This document shows, in pieces, positions 60,407 to 62,372 of a DNA stretch of 62,372 nt (its first letter is position 1; each line of letters opens with the position of its first letter). Below the pieces are notes generated by a model that was not told the origin of the DNA, did no database searches, and was given only the letters and a program-made list of their open reading frames with translations. The DNA is taken from NCBI GenBank assembly GCA_049673305.1, contig JBATXM010000201.1:1-62372 (forward strand), given 5' to 3'. This DNA comes from GCA-003244245 sp049673305. GTDB lineage: Bacteria; Actinomycetota; Actinomycetes; Mycobacteriales; Pseudonocardiaceae. A program made the translations under genes and the position numbers.

Positions 60407-61405
60407 ATGACCACGCTGTTTGTCGCCACGACAGGTGGGCACCTCACCCAGCTCGACAGCCTGGCGAGGCGCATCCCCCCCAACGGCACCCCGGATGACG
60501 ATCCCCATGATGATGCTGTCTGGGTAACCCATGAGAATGAGCAGAGCCGGTCGATGCTGGCGAACAGGGACGTGGAGTTCGTGCCCTACGTCGGGGTGCG
60601 CAACGTGCCTGATGTGCTTCGCTGCATCCGCTATGCGCGCCGGTTGATGCAGCGCCGGAAACTGACCCGAGCGGTGTCAACAGGGTCGGGAATCGCGTTG
60701 GGGTACCTACCGTACCTCGCCGCGCGGGGAGTGGAGTGTCACTACATCGAGAGCGCGACTCGGGTGAGTGGACCGTCGCTGACCGGGCGGGTCCTGCAGT
60801 GGGTCCCCGGAGTCCGTACCTACACCCAGTACCAGAGCTGGGCGGACCAGCGCTGGGGCTACGCCGGCAGTGTCTTCGACGGTTATGAACCCATTGCTGT
60901 GCCGAGGAAACTCGATGGGGTGGTTCGGGTGGTGGTCACGGTGGGGGCGGCGACTCAGTACCCGTTCCGCCGGCTGTTCGACCACCTGGCGCCACTGCTG
61001 ACCCCCGAAGGTGCCCTCGCGCAGGTGACTGGGCTGCCGGTGGACGTGTTGTGGCAGACCGGGGACACCCCGGTCGATGACCTGCCTATTCGGGCTACGC
61101 CGGTGCTGCCCGCAGCTGAGCTGGGCGCCGCGCTGGGCAAGGCGGATATCGTGATCAGCCATGCCGGCACCGGGTCCGCGCTGGCCACCCTGAACGCCGG
61201 GCGGTACCCGATTCTGGCCACCCGGGACAGCGCGCGGGGCGAACAGATCGATGACCACCAGCACCAGCTCGCCACTGAGCTTGCCCGGCGAGGCCTGGCC
61301 AGCCACCGCGACGCGCAGTCCATCACCATCGACGACATGCTGGCGAGCCTGGATATCTCGGTGCGACGTAACGCGTCACCCCCACCGTTTGAATTGCGCC
61401 ACTAG
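60407..61405 (+). CDS. Glycosyltransferase (EpsF/PssD-PssE-like, GT28 C-terminus)
   Basis: 332 residues. N-terminal FVATTGGHLTQLDSLARRIP resembles Alg14/PssD; the C-terminal half (VVVTVGAATQYPFRRLFDHL; ADIVISHAGTGSALATLNAG) resembles Alg13/PssE and GT28, so both parts of a usually split enzyme are in one chain. Probably adds a sugar to the lipid-linked repeat unit. No ribosome-binding site; a leaderless transcript is likely. Confidence 0.85.
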   Translation: MTTLFVATTGGHLTQLDSLARRIPPNGTPDDDPHDDAVWVTHENEQSRSMLANRDVEFVPYVGVRNVPDVLRCIRYARRLMQRRKLTRAVSTGSGIALGYLPYLAARGVECHYIESATRVSGPSLTGRVLQWVPGVRTYTQYQSWADQRWGYAGSVFDGYEPIAVPRKLDGVVRVVVTVGAATQYPFRRLFDHLAPLLTPEGALAQVTGLPVDVLWQTGDTPVDDLPIRATPVLPAAELGAALGKADIVISHAGTGSALATLNAGRYPILATRDSARGEQIDDHQHQLATELARRGLASHRDAQSITIDDMLASLDISVRRNASPPPFELRH

Positions 61406-61433
61406 CGCCTTCATCTCATGGTGCGCGAAGCGC

Positions 61434-62096
61434 CTATCCCGTTCTCGTGCGGCCTTTCGCGCCGTGCTGGTCGGGATCGACGAGGTTGTAGCGCACAGCG
61501 AAGGTGACAGCCTCAAGGCGAGAGTGCACTCCGAGTTTGGTCAGCAGAGCCTGTACGTGACTTCGTACGGTGGTGGTCGAGACGCCCAGCTGTAGGGTCA
61601 TCGCTGCGGTATCGAGTCCCTCGACGAGCAAGGCGAGGCATTCACGCTCCCGGGCCGTCAGGTGAGCGGCGAGCCGGTGTGCTTCGGAACCCTCGGATCG
61701 CGCGCTGCTCGGCTGGGCTGCGTCCAGCGCGACCGCACCGTCGATGAGCCGCTCCATCGCGTGGACCAGCTTGCGGACGCCCCACGTTGGGGGCACATAG
61801 CCGACGGCGCCCGACTGGAGGGCCTGGCGCATCGCGTCAGCATCATCGCCTGCCGCGAGGATGAGTACCCGGGTCGCCGGGCTTACCGTGATGATGTGGC
61901 GGACTGCGGTAATTCCTTCGCTATCGGAGAAGCGCCGACCCAGTAGGCAGATATCGGGTCGGTGATGCTGGACCGCTTCGACCGTCCCGGTGAGGCTTCG
62001 GGCGGCCGCCGGTACGTGGAACCCCTGCCCGACCAGGACCGATACCAGCGATTCCACGAATACCACATGGTCGTCGCCAATTACGATGCTGGTCAT
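61434..62096 (-). CDS. LuxR-family regulator with a degenerate receiver domain
   Basis: 220 residues. N-terminal receiver-like domain (IVIGDDHVVFVESL) and C-terminal LuxR helix-turn-helix (LTARERECLALLVEG; MTLQLGVSTTTVRSHVQALL). The phospho-acceptor position is Gly 53 (RPDICLLGRRF) and the usual Lys loop reads AVGYVPPTWG, so it probably does not respond to phosphorylation. No kinase gene is adjacent. It is at the end of the exopolysaccharide region and may control it. Confidence 0.85.
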   Translation of the reverse strand: MTSIVIGDDHVVFVESLVSVLVGQGFHVPAAARSLTGTVEAVQHHRPDICLLGRRFSDSEGITAVRHIITVSPATRVLILAAGDDADAMRQALQSGAVGYVPPTWGVRKLVHAMERLIDGAVALDAAQPSSARSEGSEAHRLAAHLTARERECLALLVEGLDTAAMTLQLGVSTTTVRSHVQALLTKLGVHSRLEAVTFAVRYNLVDPDQHGAKGRTRTG

Positions 62097-62278
62097 TGGG
62101 TCCCCAAAAATATGTCGTCACGGAACAGCGTATTGTCGCGATATTGTCACGGAAGAAACCGCGATAATTGTTTTACTACTCTCAGTATACAGCGCAACAT
62201 GGCACATTGGTTACCGAGATCATCGAACGCGGCACGTAATATGCTCCTTGGTGTCAAGTCATGGACGCACCACCAGCT
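62097..62278. other. AT-rich region between the LuxR gene and an IS end
   Basis: Markedly AT-richer than the surrounding genome. It holds the upstream signals of the LuxR gene, including the repeats at 62111-62156, and probably the terminal inverted repeat of the IS30-type element near its right side, which I cannot delimit from one end. Confidence 0.45.
62111..62156. promoter_or_regulatory. Direct repeats upstream of the LuxR regulator
   Basis: Three related sequences: TATGTCGTCACGGAA (62111), TATTGTCGCGA (62131) and TATTGTCACGGAA (62142). The last two are 11 bp apart, one helical turn, as in operators for dimeric regulators. They lie 15-60 bp upstream of the LuxR start. Confidence 0.5.
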
Positions 62279-62372
62279 TCAACCAGCCTCGACAAGGAAG
62301 GTGTTGAGGACTTCGGTCGGTTTCTTCCAGTTGAGTGTCTGCCGTGGACGGTTGTTGAGTTCGTCTGCGACG
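62279..62372 (-). mobile_element. IS30-family transposase, 3' end (partial)
   Basis: The minus strand reads VADELNNRPRQTLNWKKPTEV then LNTFLVEAG and a TGA at 62279-62281. LNxRPRxTLxWKxPxEV is the conserved C-terminus of IS30-type transposases. The rest lies beyond the window, so whether the element is intact is unknown. Confidence 0.88.

Noticed and set aside
1..62372. CRISPR array or rRNA genes
   Set aside because: No series of regularly spaced direct repeats and no rRNA sequence were seen; the only repeats are short tandem or inverted ones listed above.

Overview
The window is high-GC actinobacterial chromosome, most like the Pseudonocardiales. The signs are NucS in place of MutSL, a translational T-box ahead of a type 2 ileS, atpC followed by a DUF2550 gene, frequent GTG starts, 4-bp start/stop overlaps, and XRE/DUF5753-DUF6879 gene sets. 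This placement is inferred from gene content and order only.

Layout. 0-0.67 kb has no recognisable gene but carries a 67-bp near-perfect hairpin. 0.67-11.8 kb is mostly core: atpC, DUF2550, cobalamin adenosyltransferase, acyl-CoA ligase, ethylmalonyl-CoA mutase, T-box and ileS, enoyl-CoA hydratase, nucS, menC. 11.9-14.9 kb is accessory: an exonuclease-fold gene, a truncated copy of a DUF6879/XRE module, then the intact module. 15-21.7 kb returns to acyl-CoA metabolism (aldehyde dehydrogenase, a tandem-fused hydroxyacyl-CoA dehydrogenase, crotonyl-CoA carboxylase/reductase), with a VapBC pair and a coiled-coil protein between. Mutase, adenosyltransferase and Ccr together point to an ethylmalonyl-CoA pathway or extender-unit supply.

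21.7-30.5 kb is the least ordinary part. It holds a decayed ATP-grasp/methyltransferase peptide-modification pair of the graspetide/imiditide type, an APH-fold kinase, an aldo/keto reductase, a frameshifted JmjC oxygenase, a small Gly/Ser-rich peptide directly upstream of it, a TPR-type regulator, a second VapBC pair, and short relics of APH, AKR, TPR-regulator and HicB genes. It reads as a peptide-modification locus, once present in more than one copy, that is being lost.

30.5-50.2 kb is core and envelope: protein O-mannosyltransferase/rsmI, a GH15 lipoprotein, prolyl oligopeptidase, tatD, a short rpfB, rsmA, ispE, an ABC-F gene, a fatty-acyl-AMP ligase, pth, L25, prs, glmU and tRNA-Gln. Set into it at 35.7-36.4 kb is a lower-GC two-gene operon: an unknown 166-residue protein overlapping by 4 bp a 49-residue peptide whose six cysteines form two CX3CX3C blocks with mirror-symmetric spacing.

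50.5-62.4 kb starts with a fatty acid desaturase and continues with an exopolysaccharide operon (sugar oxidoreductase, aminotransferase, Wzz-like, MviN-like flippase, Wzy-like polymerase, phosphoglycosyl transferase), then a FemAB-like protein, a glycosyltransferase on a probable leaderless transcript, a LuxR regulator lacking the phospho-acceptor Asp, and the 3' end of an IS30-type transposase at the window edge. Several genes, mainly in the exopolysaccharide operon, carry short in-frame tandem repeats; a 10-bp version of the same process explains one frameshift in the ATP-grasp pseudogene.
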